From assembly GCF_900108555.1 (NCBI RefSeq), contig NZ_FNWV01000010.1:1-64000 (forward strand): a stretch of DNA of 64,000 nucleotides, given 5' to 3'. Both the position numbers and the translations under genes were made by a program. The notes beneath the pieces were generated by a model. That model worked only from the letters and a program-made list of their open reading frames with translations, was not told where the DNA came from and made no database searches. Shown here piece by piece: positions 42,715 to 51,056 of this stretch. Source of the stretch: Ruminococcus flavefaciens. Its GTDB lineage: Bacteria; Bacillota; Clostridia; Oscillospirales; Ruminococcaceae. Within the stretch, counting starts at the first letter, position 1. Each line of letters opens with the position of its first letter.

Positions 42715-42985
42715 ATAATTGACGGGCGAACACTGTTCGCACCTACAGCTTGTTATTTAGTTTTTACGTAATTTACGGGCGAGCGGAACTCGCCCCTACA
42801 GCGCAGAGCCTGCGCTCCCTTGCTCGTCCGTATATTATCAAAAGGGCAGTCGCTTCTCGACACGGGAAGTATCGTCTGAATTGACGGGCGAGCGGAACTC
42901 GCCCCTACTACTTTCTACTCTCTACTCACTACTTACTACTCACTAATCACTAACGGGCGGATAATATCCGCCCCTACACTTAAAC
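42715..42985. repeat. CCCCTACA palindrome cluster (GNAT-ddh gap)
   Basis: The 470-bp gap contains GGGCGAACACTGTTCGCACCTACA, two copies of GGGCGAGCGGAACTCGCCCCTAC, a tract of CTACTCACTACTTACTACTC and GGGCGGATAATATCCGCCCCTACA. The palindromes differ in stem but share the CCCCTAC edge. No gene is seen. Confidence 0.78.
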
Positions 42986-43012
42986 TAAGTTCTAAATTTA
43001 TATATTTAATGC

Positions 43013-43041
43013 TTTACAACTGTGAAAAAAGGTGCTATAAT
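43013..43041 (+). promoter_or_regulatory. Promoter of ddh
   Basis: TTTACA (43013-43018) and TATAAT (43036-43041) with a 17-bp spacer, 54 bp before the start codon. Confidence 0.75.
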
Positions 43042-43095
43042 GTTCATAGGCTGTGTTCAAAGGCGAGTACGGCAAATCAAAGGAGGTATTTCCAA

Positions 43096-44085
43096 ATGGA
43101 AAAAGTTAGAATAGGTATTTTAGGTTACGGCAACCTCGGCAGAGGCGTTGAGCTTGCTATCCGTCAGAACGACGACATGGAGCTTGCAGGTATATTCACA
43201 CGCCGTGATCCTTCATCAGTAAAGCCGCTTACAGCTGGTGCAAAGGTATACAATGTTGCTGATGCTGAGAAAATGGCAAAAGATATAGACGTATTGATAA
43301 TCTGCGGCGGAAGCGCTACAGATCTTCCTAAACAGACTCCCGAAATGGCTAAGCTCTTCAATGTTATAGACAGCTTCGACACTCACGCAAGAATACCCGA
43401 GCATTTCGCTAACGTTGACAAGGCTGCAAAGGAAAGCGGTCACCTCGCTTTCATCTCTCTCGGCTGGGATCCGGGCCTTTTCTCACTCAACAGACTCTAT
43501 GCCGAGTCTATCCTTCCTAACGGCAAGAGCTATACATTCTGGGGCAAGGGCGTAAGCCAGGGACACTCAGATGCTATCCGCCGCGTAAAAGGAGTTAAGA
43601 GAGGTATTCAGTACACTGTTCCGATAGAGTCAGCTATGGAAGCTGTCCGCAGCGGAAGTCAGCCTGAGCTCACAACTCGTCAGAAGCACCTCAGAGAGTG
43701 CTGGGTAGTTCCTGAGGAGGGTGCTGATCTTGCTCAGATCGAGAACGATATCAAGACTATGAAGAACTACTTCGACGAGTACGATACAACTGTAAACTTC
43801 ATCAGCGAAGAAGAATTTGATGCTAAGCACAACAAGATGCCTCACGGCGGCTTCGTTATGAGAAGCGGTCTCACAGGCGACGGTGAGAAAACTCACCAGA
43901 TGATAGAGTATTCACTCAAGCTCGAGTCAAATCCCGAGTTCACTGCAAGCGTACTTATCTGCTATGCAAGAGCACTTGCAAGACTCAAGGCTGAAGGCGC
44001 AACAGGCTGCAAGACTGCTTTCGATATTGCTCCTGCATACCTTTCAAAGCTCAGCGGCGAGGAACTCAGAGCTTCAATGCTTTAA
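43096..44085 (+). CDS. ddh: meso-Diaminopimelate D-dehydrogenase
   Basis: A 329-residue NADP enzyme that makes meso-diaminopimelate directly from tetrahydrodipicolinate and ammonia, bypassing several lysine-pathway steps. Rossmann motif GILGYGNLGRG at residues 6-16; DSFDTHARI, SLGWDPGLFSLNR and GKGVSQGHSDAIRRVKGVK are typical of Ddh. ATG 43096 follows AAAGGAGGTATTTCCAA. Monocistronic, between a promoter and a terminator. It supplies peptidoglycan and lysine. Confidence 0.93.
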   Translation: MEKVRIGILGYGNLGRGVELAIRQNDDMELAGIFTRRDPSSVKPLTAGAKVYNVADAEKMAKDIDVLIICGGSATDLPKQTPEMAKLFNVIDSFDTHARIPEHFANVDKAAKESGHLAFISLGWDPGLFSLNRLYAESILPNGKSYTFWGKGVSQGHSDAIRRVKGVKRGIQYTVPIESAMEAVRSGSQPELTTRQKHLRECWVVPEEGADLAQIENDIKTMKNYFDEYDTTVNFISEEEFDAKHNKMPHGGFVMRSGLTGDGEKTHQMIEYSLKLESNPEFTASVLICYARALARLKAEGATGCKTAFDIAPAYLSKLSGEELRASML

Positions 44086-44101
44086 TAAAAAATACGTTTT
44101 A

Positions 44102-44133
44102 CAAAAGAGCCATTTTTTAAGTGGCTCTTTTAC
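44102..44133 (+). terminator. Terminator after ddh
   Basis: Stem AAAAGAGCCA/TGGCTCTTTT with a 9-nt loop. Confidence 0.88.
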
Positions 44134-44205
44134 TTTATGTATATGCAATTATGCCAAACAACAGCAAGTTCTTCTGTATATTTTGTGATATTTGCTTTGG
44201 TTTTA

Positions 44206-44234
44206 TTGACATATTCGCCCATACGTGGTACAAT
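44206..44234 (+). promoter_or_regulatory. Promoter of the LRR protein gene
   Basis: TTGACA (44206-44211) and TACAAT (44229-44234), 17 bp apart. Confidence 0.8.
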
Positions 44235-44271
44235 TATTTTATAAAAGAAGCTTTACAGGGGGGATATTATT

Positions 44272-45414
44272 ATGGCTAACGTAAATGCTATTTGTACAAG
44301 CTGTAACAAAACTGTCGAGGTAGACAACACAAAAGATGCGTGGGTATGTCCCTATTGCAGTACTCCGTTCATTGTTTCAAAAGCGGTAAACAAGTATAAG
44401 GCACAGCACAAGGACGTTGCCAAAAAGGTAAAAGCTGTAAAGAAGCACAGCTCCGATTTTGTTGTTGCTGAAGGCGTTCTTACCGAATATAAAGGTAATG
44501 CCGAGGATATCACTATCCCCGGAGAAGTTCGCAAAATAGGCAAGCACGTTTTTGAGAACAACACTACTCTCAAAAATATCACTATCCATGATAAAGTTGA
44601 AGAGATCGGTGCATATGCTTTCCGCGGCTGTACCGCACTGGAGGAGATAAAGCTCCCTGACAGTATAAATTCTATTGATATATGGGCTTTCCGAGGCTGC
44701 ACAAGCCTTAAAAGCGTTGTAGTACCGCCTCATATGAGGTATATCTCGGACTGCCTCTTTGCTGACTGTTCAAGCCTTACTTCCGTGGAGCTCCCCGAGC
44801 CTATCGGCAGTATCGGTTCATTCGCTTTCTCAGGCTGTAAAAATCTCGAAGAAATAAACATACCGCAGTATGTTTCCACTATCGGCAAATACGCTTTCTC
44901 AGGCTGTGAAAAGCTCGAAAAGGTAAATATCCCCGAGGGCGTGTCTCTTGTTGAGGAGTGTACTTTCGCAAACTGCACGGCTTTGGCTGCTGTGGGACTG
45001 CCGAGAACTATCAAGTCTATCGGTGCGTTCGCTTTCCAGAACTGCGTATCACTGCGCGATATCGAGCTCCCCGGCGGGATACTCAGTGTTGACGGTTTCA
45101 GCGGCTGTACAGGTCTGAGAGCCTTTACAGTTCCGGGCGGTGTTTCGTCTATCGGCGATTTCAGCGGCTGTACCAACCTTGAGAAAATAACTCTGCCTGC
45201 TTCACTCAAGAAAATAAGCGGAGGCTTCAATAACTGTCCCAAGCTCCTGAGCATCGCATGGCCTAATCTCGCGGACAATGCTTCCAATTTCCCTGCTTAC
45301 TATGAGACAGTTGTCGCAAGCAGAAAGACCGCAGGTAAATGCGTCTACTGCGGAGGTGACTTCAAGCTCATCTCAAAGACCTGCAAGCTCTGCGGCAAGA
45401 AAAAAGACTATTGA
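44272..45414 (+). CDS. Leucine-rich repeat protein with zinc ribbons at both ends
   Basis: A 380-residue protein without a signal peptide. An N-terminal zinc ribbon (CTSCNKTVEV...VCPYC) is followed by a basic helix and ten or so BspA-type LRR_5 repeats (IPxxVxxIGxxAFxGCxxLxxI, about 75-340). A second, C-terminal ribbon (KCVYCGGDFKLISKTCKLC) ends the protein. LRR_5 proteins are usually secreted; this one looks cytosolic and may bind protein partners. No catalytic domain is seen. Confidence 0.82.
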   Translation: MANVNAICTSCNKTVEVDNTKDAWVCPYCSTPFIVSKAVNKYKAQHKDVAKKVKAVKKHSSDFVVAEGVLTEYKGNAEDITIPGEVRKIGKHVFENNTTLKNITIHDKVEEIGAYAFRGCTALEEIKLPDSINSIDIWAFRGCTSLKSVVVPPHMRYISDCLFADCSSLTSVELPEPIGSIGSFAFSGCKNLEEINIPQYVSTIGKYAFSGCEKLEKVNIPEGVSLVEECTFANCTALAAVGLPRTIKSIGAFAFQNCVSLRDIELPGGILSVDGFSGCTGLRAFTVPGGVSSIGDFSGCTNLEKITLPASLKKISGGFNNCPKLLSIAWPNLADNASNFPAYYETVVASRKTAGKCVYCGGDFKLISKTCKLCGKKKDY

Positions 45415-45420
45415 TACATC

Positions 45421-45456
45421 AAGTCCCGAAGGTTCAGGCTTTCGGGACTTTTTTCG
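45421..45456 (+). terminator. Terminator after the LRR gene
   Basis: Stem AAGTCCCGAA/TTCGGGACTT followed by TTTTCG. Confidence 0.88.
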
Positions 45457-45519
45457 TGCTTAAATTATATAAACGATGATCTCCTCATTGGTGTTATCGT
45501 TTATGTATCATGTTCAATA

Positions 45520-46058
45520 ACGGGCGGATAATATCCGCCCCTACAGCGCGGAGTCCGCGCCGCCTTGCCACATTGACGCTTGCAAGCTCGCTCACTTTTA
45601 TCAACACCCATACTCGTACATCGCTTACAATACATTCATGTTACTCGCATTGTTCTCACGGGCTGCCACAGGCAGCCCCTACAGAGCGGAACTGCTTTTC
45701 TTTCGGACGCGCAATGTGTGCCCTTACACTACTCACTACTTACTACTCACTACTCACTTGCGGAACGCCGAGGGCGGCGTTCCCTACTAATCACTATGCA
45801 CTGACCACTAACAACTAAAGAGCGGATATATCCGCCCCTACAATACATTCATGTTACCTGCATCGTTTTCACGGGCTGCCACAGGCAGCCCCTACAGAGC
45901 GGAACTGCTTTTCTTTCGGACGCGCAATGTGTGCCCTTACACTACTCACTACTTACTACTCACTACTCACTTGCGGAACGCCGAGGGCGGCGTTCCCTAC
46001 TAATCACTATGCACTGACCACTAACAACTAAGGGGCAGATAAGATCCGCTCCTACATT
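45520..46058. repeat. CCCCTACA palindrome cluster with 213-bp tandem duplication
   Basis: The 728-bp gap is a mosaic of palindromes (GGGCGGATAATATCCGCCCC, GGCTGCCACAGGCAGCC, GGAACGCCGAGGGCGGCGTTCC) and CTACTCACTACTTACTAC tracts. A segment at 45627-45839 is repeated in tandem at 45840-46052 with few changes. Several spurious short ORFs cross it. I see no gene. Confidence 0.82.
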
Positions 46059-46085
46059 TCTGCTCACAAAATTGCTGATTATCTA

Positions 46086-46114
46086 TTGACTCATTTTCCT
46101 TTTGGCGTTATAAT
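46086..46114 (+). promoter_or_regulatory. Promoter of the Thr-rich lipoprotein gene
   Basis: TTGACT (46086-46091) and TATAAT (46109-46114) with 17 bp between. The start codon follows 28 bp later. Confidence 0.85.
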
Positions 46115-46142
46115 GTTTATATATTGTTTTAAGGAGAGACAT

Positions 46143-46955
46143 ATGACACCTATTTCAAAAATCATCGCTGCTGCCGCTGTTTGCGCGATATCTGCTTCTA
46201 TGTGGAGCTGCGGTGATAAAAAGAAAACGGACAGCTCAGATAAAAACGAAACTTCCACAAGCTCGTCCGCCGAAACAACAACTGATGTAACAAGTACTTC
46301 CGAAAAGGAAACTACAACTGCTTCGGATAAAACAACAGAGACTACTGTATCTTCCACTGAGACCTCTGCTGCTCAGACTACCACTACAGCAGCTGCTACA
46401 GAAAAGCCAAAGGAAGCAGAGAAAAAAGCTGAAGAAGCTCCGCAAAAAGGCTTCAGCAGCAGTTTTGAAGCCGCTAAGGCTTACTACAATGCATACCTCA
46501 CCTCAAATGCAGATGCAGTATATGATATGTTCTGCTCAGAGGAAATGGAAGGCTATTTCGCTTATCTCGGCACTACAGACCTGTTACAGGGCAAGAACGC
46601 TCAGGTGGTTTTCAAACGCTCAAACGTTGTGAACGCTATAAAGCAGTCAATGAAGAATATCCATGACATCATGGCTGAGAAGTCCGATGTTCCTGCCGAT
46701 AAATGGACTACTTCATTAAGCGAGGATCTTCTGAAAGCAACAGGCGAGAACGAACTGAACGACTTCAACAAGACTCTCGGCACTAAGTTCACAAGTGCTG
46801 CGGACTGCGGTATGGTATACTACAAAGACGGCAACGATGAACACAACTTCATCGGCAACGGCTGCGCTTTTGTAGAGCTTGACGGCAGGTGGTATCTTTC
46901 ATATACCAGTATCATGCACAGTGAGCTTATAACATATTTAGAAGATATATTCTGA
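46143..46955 (+). CDS. Thr-rich lipoprotein of unknown function
   Basis: A 270-residue predicted lipoprotein: signal segment ISKIIAAAAVCAISA, lipid-modified Cys in MWSCGDKK, a long Ser/Thr/Glu/Lys-rich spacer (about 25-100) and a folded C-terminal domain (about 105-270) containing SSFEAAKAYYNAYL and ending in DGRWYLSYTSIMHSEL. The last part resembles the DUF4878/NTF2-like layout common in such lipoproteins, but I cannot confirm it. ATG 46143 after AAGGAGAGACAT. Confidence 0.75.
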   Translation: MTPISKIIAAAAVCAISASMWSCGDKKKTDSSDKNETSTSSSAETTTDVTSTSEKETTTASDKTTETTVSSTETSAAQTTTTAAATEKPKEAEKKAEEAPQKGFSSSFEAAKAYYNAYLTSNADAVYDMFCSEEMEGYFAYLGTTDLLQGKNAQVVFKRSNVVNAIKQSMKNIHDIMAEKSDVPADKWTTSLSEDLLKATGENELNDFNKTLGTKFTSAADCGMVYYKDGNDEHNFIGNGCAFVELDGRWYLSYTSIMHSELITYLEDIF

Positions 46956-46957
46956 CA

Positions 46958-46980
46958 AAGGGCGGAACTCCGCCCTTTTC
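46958..46980 (+). terminator. Terminator after the lipoprotein gene
   Basis: Stem AAAGGGCGGA/TCCGCCCTTT with a very short loop, then TTCTG. Confidence 0.8.
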
Positions 46981-47030
46981 TGATAAAAACCCGGTGTACG
47001 GCTCTTAAACCTATCAGGAGGATAACATTT

Positions 47031-48605
47031 ATGGATAGCAAAACTCTCAGTGATACCTCTCAGGCTGTCAAGCAGGTAGTTGAAAGGTTTGGCATAGAAA
47101 TACTCGATGACCATAAACGCTTCTGTTCAGCTTTTGCAGATTTCGCACCAAAGCTCTCCAAGGAGAACAAGGCTTTCTTTGTGGCTCTCAGCGAGAATAT
47201 CGGAAGTATTTTCATACGCGAGAACGACGACGTTGCGGCAGGCAATAAAAATCCCGATGATGTCATGCAGCGCGCGATCAAGGATATAAGCGAATATCTC
47301 AACAACGAAAAGGCTGAGCTCGTTGCAAGGAGCATTGCAGCTGCTCTGGGCTGGAAGGCTGCTTTACCCGAAGAAAAGACTCAGGATAACGGTAACGAAC
47401 CTGCTTCTTACGGCAGCTCCGCTTCCCTTATCGAGGACCTTTTCAAACGCGCTCAGAACGGCGATAACGATGCCTGCTTCAATCTGGGTGAACACTTCTT
47501 CTACGGGCGCGGTGTAAAACAGGATTACGCAAAGGCTGTAAAATGGTACATCATGTCCTCGGACCGCGGAGATTGCAGCTCTCAGAAAAAGCTGGCTGAC
47601 TGCTATTATCTCGGTCAGGGTACTGAAAGAAATATCGCAAAGGCTGCTCACAGATACGAACAGGCTGCCGAACAGGGCGATTACGACTCGCAGAAGGCTC
47701 TTATAAAATGCTACATGATCGGCGGAAACGGGCTGCTTGCCGATACTAAAAAGGCTGAATACTACTCAAAAAGATACAATATCCCCATAAGCCGCGGTAC
47801 AACCGAGGATATACTCCAGAATGCAATGGCAGGCATACCATCTGCGCAGTTCAAGCTGGGAAATATGTACCTTCACGGTACAGGCGTGGAAAGATCTCCC
47901 GAGACTGCTGTTACGTGGTTCAAAAAAGCTGCCGACCAGAACTATCCTGCTGCTCAGTTCAACTTAGGCGTGTGCTATTACTACGGTATCGGCGTACAGC
48001 GCGACCGTATAACCGCAGTAGACCTGTACAAAAAGGCTGCCGACGGCGGAGACATGGACGCTCTCAACAATCTTGCAGGCTGCTTTATGCGCGGCGAAGG
48101 TACTCACACTGACCAGTCCGCAGCAGCAAGGTATTACAAAAAAGCTGCCGAGAGCGGTCTTGCAAAGGCTCAGTATAATTACGGCGAATGCTGCTTCAAC
48201 GGCTTTGGAGTTACAAAGGACGCAAGAGAAGCTGTTAAATGGTTCAAGGAAGCTGCTATACAAGGCGATCCTGACGGACAGTTCTCATACGGCTGGTGTC
48301 TACGTGACGGTCTCGGCTGTCTGAGAGATAATATCCTTGCTAAGGATATGTTCGAGAAAGCCTCTGCTCAGCGTCATACAGCTGCACAGAAAGCTCTCGG
48401 CTACTGCTATGCAAACGGTACGGGAACTCCGAAAAATTACGCATCTGCAGCAGACCAGTTCGCAAAGGCTGCTGCCGCAGGAGACAAGGAAGCAGCAAAG
48501 CTGCTCGTTGCCTGCTATAAATACGGCGGAGACTATCTGGCAATAAATGAGGCAAAAGCTCATCACTACGCGGATCAGTACAGTCTCGATTATGATATGA
48601 TATAA
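47031..48605 (+). CDS. Sel1-repeat (TPR-like) protein
   Basis: A 524-residue cytosolic repeat protein. Residues 1-125 form a helical N-terminal domain not recognised. From about 140 on, roughly nine Sel1-like repeats of 36 residues are visible (ACFNLGEHFFYGRGVKQDYAK, AQFKLGNMYLHGTGVERSP, AQFNLGVCYYYGIGVQRD, AQYNYGECCFNGFGVTKD and others). Sel1 proteins scaffold protein complexes. No enzyme domain or signal peptide is seen. ATG 47031 follows CAGGAGGATAACATTT. Confidence 0.88.
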   Translation: MDSKTLSDTSQAVKQVVERFGIEILDDHKRFCSAFADFAPKLSKENKAFFVALSENIGSIFIRENDDVAAGNKNPDDVMQRAIKDISEYLNNEKAELVARSIAAALGWKAALPEEKTQDNGNEPASYGSSASLIEDLFKRAQNGDNDACFNLGEHFFYGRGVKQDYAKAVKWYIMSSDRGDCSSQKKLADCYYLGQGTERNIAKAAHRYEQAAEQGDYDSQKALIKCYMIGGNGLLADTKKAEYYSKRYNIPISRGTTEDILQNAMAGIPSAQFKLGNMYLHGTGVERSPETAVTWFKKAADQNYPAAQFNLGVCYYYGIGVQRDRITAVDLYKKAADGGDMDALNNLAGCFMRGEGTHTDQSAAARYYKKAAESGLAKAQYNYGECCFNGFGVTKDAREAVKWFKEAAIQGDPDGQFSYGWCLRDGLGCLRDNILAKDMFEKASAQRHTAAQKALGYCYANGTGTPKNYASAADQFAKAAAAGDKEAAKLLVACYKYGGDYLAINEAKAHHYADQYSLDYDMI

Positions 48606-48625
48606 TTTTTCACGACACTGCACCA

Positions 48626-48678
48626 TTCTATAATAGGAGCGAAAAAGGCACTTTTTCAACGAAAAACCATTGAATATC
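48626..48678. repeat. 53-bp dispersed repeat, copy 2
   Basis: The reverse strand matches 24038-24090 at about 83% over 53 bp. It lies between the Sel1 gene and the shared terminator. Confidence 0.65.
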
Positions 48679-48745
48679 GAAAAAAATACACCTTGAGATG
48701 ATAAAATGCATATCATTTGTTGAGTAATAATATGTATCATCATAA

Positions 48746-48776
48746 AGAAAGACTTCCCTTTTCGGGAAGTCTTTCT
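48746..48776. terminator. Bidirectional terminator
   Basis: A perfect 13-bp stem AGAAAGACTTCCC/GGGAAGTCTTTCT with loop TTTTC between convergent genes. A/T tails on either side serve both directions. Confidence 0.88.
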
Positions 48777-48809
48777 GCTATATGGAGTTCATAAACTGAA
48801 CTTGATTTC

Positions 48810-50048
48810 TTACCAGTTAAGTTCCTCAATATTCATGTCATCGTCATTCTGCTTGTTGTATCCGCCGTTTTTAATTTCTTTCATTATGTCAGAAGGTGTC
48901 TTGAATTCCTCTGCTTCATCATCAAACTTATAATTTGTGGCTTTGAATATTGTGCCAGGAGTTCCATCTTCTTCAAGGATCTCATAAGAAAGTGTTATAC
49001 CTGTTGCCGCATCAATTTCAGCTGTATAATCATAATTAACATATCCTTCTCCGTGTCCGCTTATGCTGACGATAGTTCTTCCGTTTTCTGTTCTCTCGCC
49101 TGTTATCTCCCAATCATCACTATTAAGAATGTCAGTAAGATTTTTGCCGCATGGTATTGTATTTATAGTTACCTTGGTATCATACCAGCTTCCAAAGCCA
49201 TAGACAGAAGAAATACCATACTTTTTATCAGGAGCATCCAGGAATATATAACCGGTATTTACCCAATCCATATCCCTTGCTAAATACTCTATGGCATAGA
49301 GTTCATTCTTATCCTTTATTGCATAAAGCTCTGATCTTATCAGCTTATCATCGTAATAAACATTTTGCTCTCCGGATGCTGTAAGAGTTGTATTGTCAAG
49401 ATATATCTTGCCTACCTTTGTCTCAGGCTTCGGACGGTATTCATTATGCATAATAGTATAGCTGTATTCAGCTGAGAACTTATCAAAAAATACCTTTTCA
49501 GTCAGGACATCAGCTCTTTCTTTAAGCTCTTCCTTAGTTACGCTGAACTTGTTCTCAGGCTGATTTTCACTGTTTGATGCAGTATTTTCTGTTGTCTTTT
49601 CAGTTACCTTTGTGTCACCTGTAACTGCTGTATTTGTTGTAGTTACTGATGATGTAGCTGTTGTTTTACCTGTCTTTGCTGTACCTGTACCTGTGCCTGT
49701 TCCTATAACTGTTGTTGATGTGTTTGTAACATCTGTAGTAACCTCATTCAATACAGGCTCAGGAATACCTGGTTCGCTGTTATTTCTGAAAAGATATGCT
49801 CCTCCACCGATTGAACCTACTACTAATACTGCTGCTGCAGCAATGCTTGCTATTTTTGTCATACTAATTCTCCTCTCGTATTTTTCAACGCCGCTTACAC
49901 TGTCGGCATATTCGGTCTGTTCGATATTTGCTCTGCGCTGTGCCTTTGCAAATATCTCGTTCTTCTTAGCTTCCTCCGCCATGAGCTTCTCAACGGAAGC
50001 CTTGTCCGCACTGCGAAGGGTATCTATTATTTTTTTCTTATTATTCAT
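48810..50048 (-). CDS. Membrane protein partner of ECF sigma factor (likely anti-sigma)
   Basis: A 412-residue protein. Cytosolic N-terminus (about 1-62), one transmembrane helix (IASIAAAAVLVVGSIGGGAYL, about 66-86), a Thr/Gly-rich linker (GTGTGTGTAKTGKTT) and a large outer domain (about 165-395) of LolA/DUF-like beta structure (VGKIYLDNTTLTASGEQNVYY). The layout of short inner domain, one helix and sensor outside matches anti-sigma factors. It starts 12 bp after the sigma gene. The signal it senses is unknown. The inner domain has no obvious zinc-binding HxxxCxxC motif. Confidence 0.75.
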   Translation of the reverse strand: MNNKKKIIDTLRSADKASVEKLMAEEAKKNEIFAKAQRRANIEQTEYADSVSGVEKYERRISMTKIASIAAAAVLVVGSIGGGAYLFRNNSEPGIPEPVLNEVTTDVTNTSTTVIGTGTGTGTAKTGKTTATSSVTTTNTAVTGDTKVTEKTTENTASNSENQPENKFSVTKEELKERADVLTEKVFFDKFSAEYSYTIMHNEYRPKPETKVGKIYLDNTTLTASGEQNVYYDDKLIRSELYAIKDKNELYAIEYLARDMDWVNTGYIFLDAPDKKYGISSVYGFGSWYDTKVTINTIPCGKNLTDILNSDDWEITGERTENGRTIVSISGHGEGYVNYDYTAEIDAATGITLSYEILEEDGTPGTIFKATNYKFDDEAEEFKTPSDIMKEIKNGGYNKQNDDDMNIEELNW

Positions 50049-50060
50049 ATTTACCCTCCT

Positions 50061-50621
50061 TTAAAGAGTTATACCGTCAGCTACAAGGAGCTTTTTCAGC
50101 CGCTTCATGGCTCGTCCGCAGCGCATTCTCACTGCTGTCGGGTTGAGTCCCACCATTTCGGCTATCTCATTGGAGCTTTTATCGTAGTAATACTTCTGAA
50201 TAATTATTATTGAATCGGGAGGTCCAAGCTCGGACACCTTGTTTAGCAGAAGCTCTGATGTCTCAGACTTGTCGGTATTTCTTTCGATGTCCTCTTCATC
50301 TGCTATCTCTGCCATGCTTTCCTCGTCTGCGGATATGTTCCTGCCCGTCTTTGCCGCCAGTGAACGCCTCATGCTTATTGCAGCATTTCTTGCCACTGCA
50401 CCTATGTATGACTTCAATGAACATTCATCATCAGGTCTGAGCTTCATCATGACCGAGGCAAATACATCTATAACGCACTCCTCCGAATCATCAGGACTTC
50501 CAAATCCGCTTATTATCCTGTTCACTATTGAATATACATAACTGTAATATTTGTCAAAAAGAGCTCGTTGACCCTGCGGCGGTGTTACCCGCATCAGACT
50601 CAATATCTCATTATCAGTCAT
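50061..50621 (-). CDS. ECF-type RNA polymerase sigma factor
   Basis: A 186-residue sigma-70 family factor with region 2 (LFDKYYSYVYSIVNRIIS, EECVIDVFASVM) and region 4 helix-turn-helix (SSNEIAEMVGLNPTAVRMRC). An acidic stretch (ADEESMAEIADEEDIE) links them. It would drive a regulon controlled by the membrane partner encoded downstream. ATG 50621 follows AGAGGAGGAAGC. Three 100-bp repeats lie upstream and probably carry its promoter. Confidence 0.9.
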   Translation of the reverse strand: MTDNEILSLMRVTPPQGQRALFDKYYSYVYSIVNRIISGFGSPDDSEECVIDVFASVMMKLRPDDECSLKSYIGAVARNAAISMRRSLAAKTGRNISADEESMAEIADEEDIERNTDKSETSELLLNKVSELGPPDSIIIIQKYYYDKSSNEIAEMVGLNPTAVRMRCGRAMKRLKKLLVADGITL

Positions 50622-50644
50622 ACGCTTCCTCCTCTGTATTTTTA

Positions 50645-50902
50645 AGACCAGATCTGTCTTTCACCTATAGTAACGCAAGGTGTTTATCATGTGTAACACA
50701 TTTTTTTGAAAAATTTTTCAGGTCCCTTTGGACTTTGTTTTTTTAGATCAGATCTGTTCTTCACCTATAGTAACGCAAGGCATTTATCAAGTGTAACACT
50801 TTTTTTGAAAATTTTTCTCAGTCCGTTGGGACTGTGTTTTTTTAGATCAGATCTGTTCTACATCTATAGTAACGCAAGTGATACACAGTGTGTAACACCA
50901 TT
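50645..50902. repeat. Three tandem ~100-bp repeats upstream of ECF sigma gene
   Basis: Units start at 50645, 50745 and 50844 (period 99-100 bp; the last is truncated). Each contains AGATCAGATCTG, CTATAGTAACGCAAG and a GTGTAACAC palindrome. The first two also end in a small hairpin with a T-run on the plus strand (CAGTCC-GTT-GGGACTG, then TGTTTTTTT). On the minus strand each unit reads TGTTACAC...GCGTTACTATAG, a possible ECF-type promoter facing the sigma gene. Autoregulation from repeated promoters is inferred. Confidence 0.75.
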
Positions 50903-50977
50903 TTAGCATTTTTTATTTTTAAGTGCAAGAATTTATATTATAAACAATAAATTTGATACTTTTCTCCCTGCAAAAGG

Positions 50978-51006
50978 TTGCTTTTTTAATAAATTTGTGT
51001 TATAAT
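50978..51006 (+). promoter_or_regulatory. Promoter of the epimerase gene
   Basis: TTGCTT (50978-50983) and TATAAT (51001-51006) with a 17-bp spacer. Confidence 0.65.
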
Positions 51007-51056
51007 AGTTCCAACACTTTAGCGCATTAGACAAAAATAATAATAAGAGGTGAAAA

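Noticed and set aside
45510-45818. Short frames within the palindrome cluster
   Set aside because: Their sequence is made of repeat modules present elsewhere in noncoding DNA.
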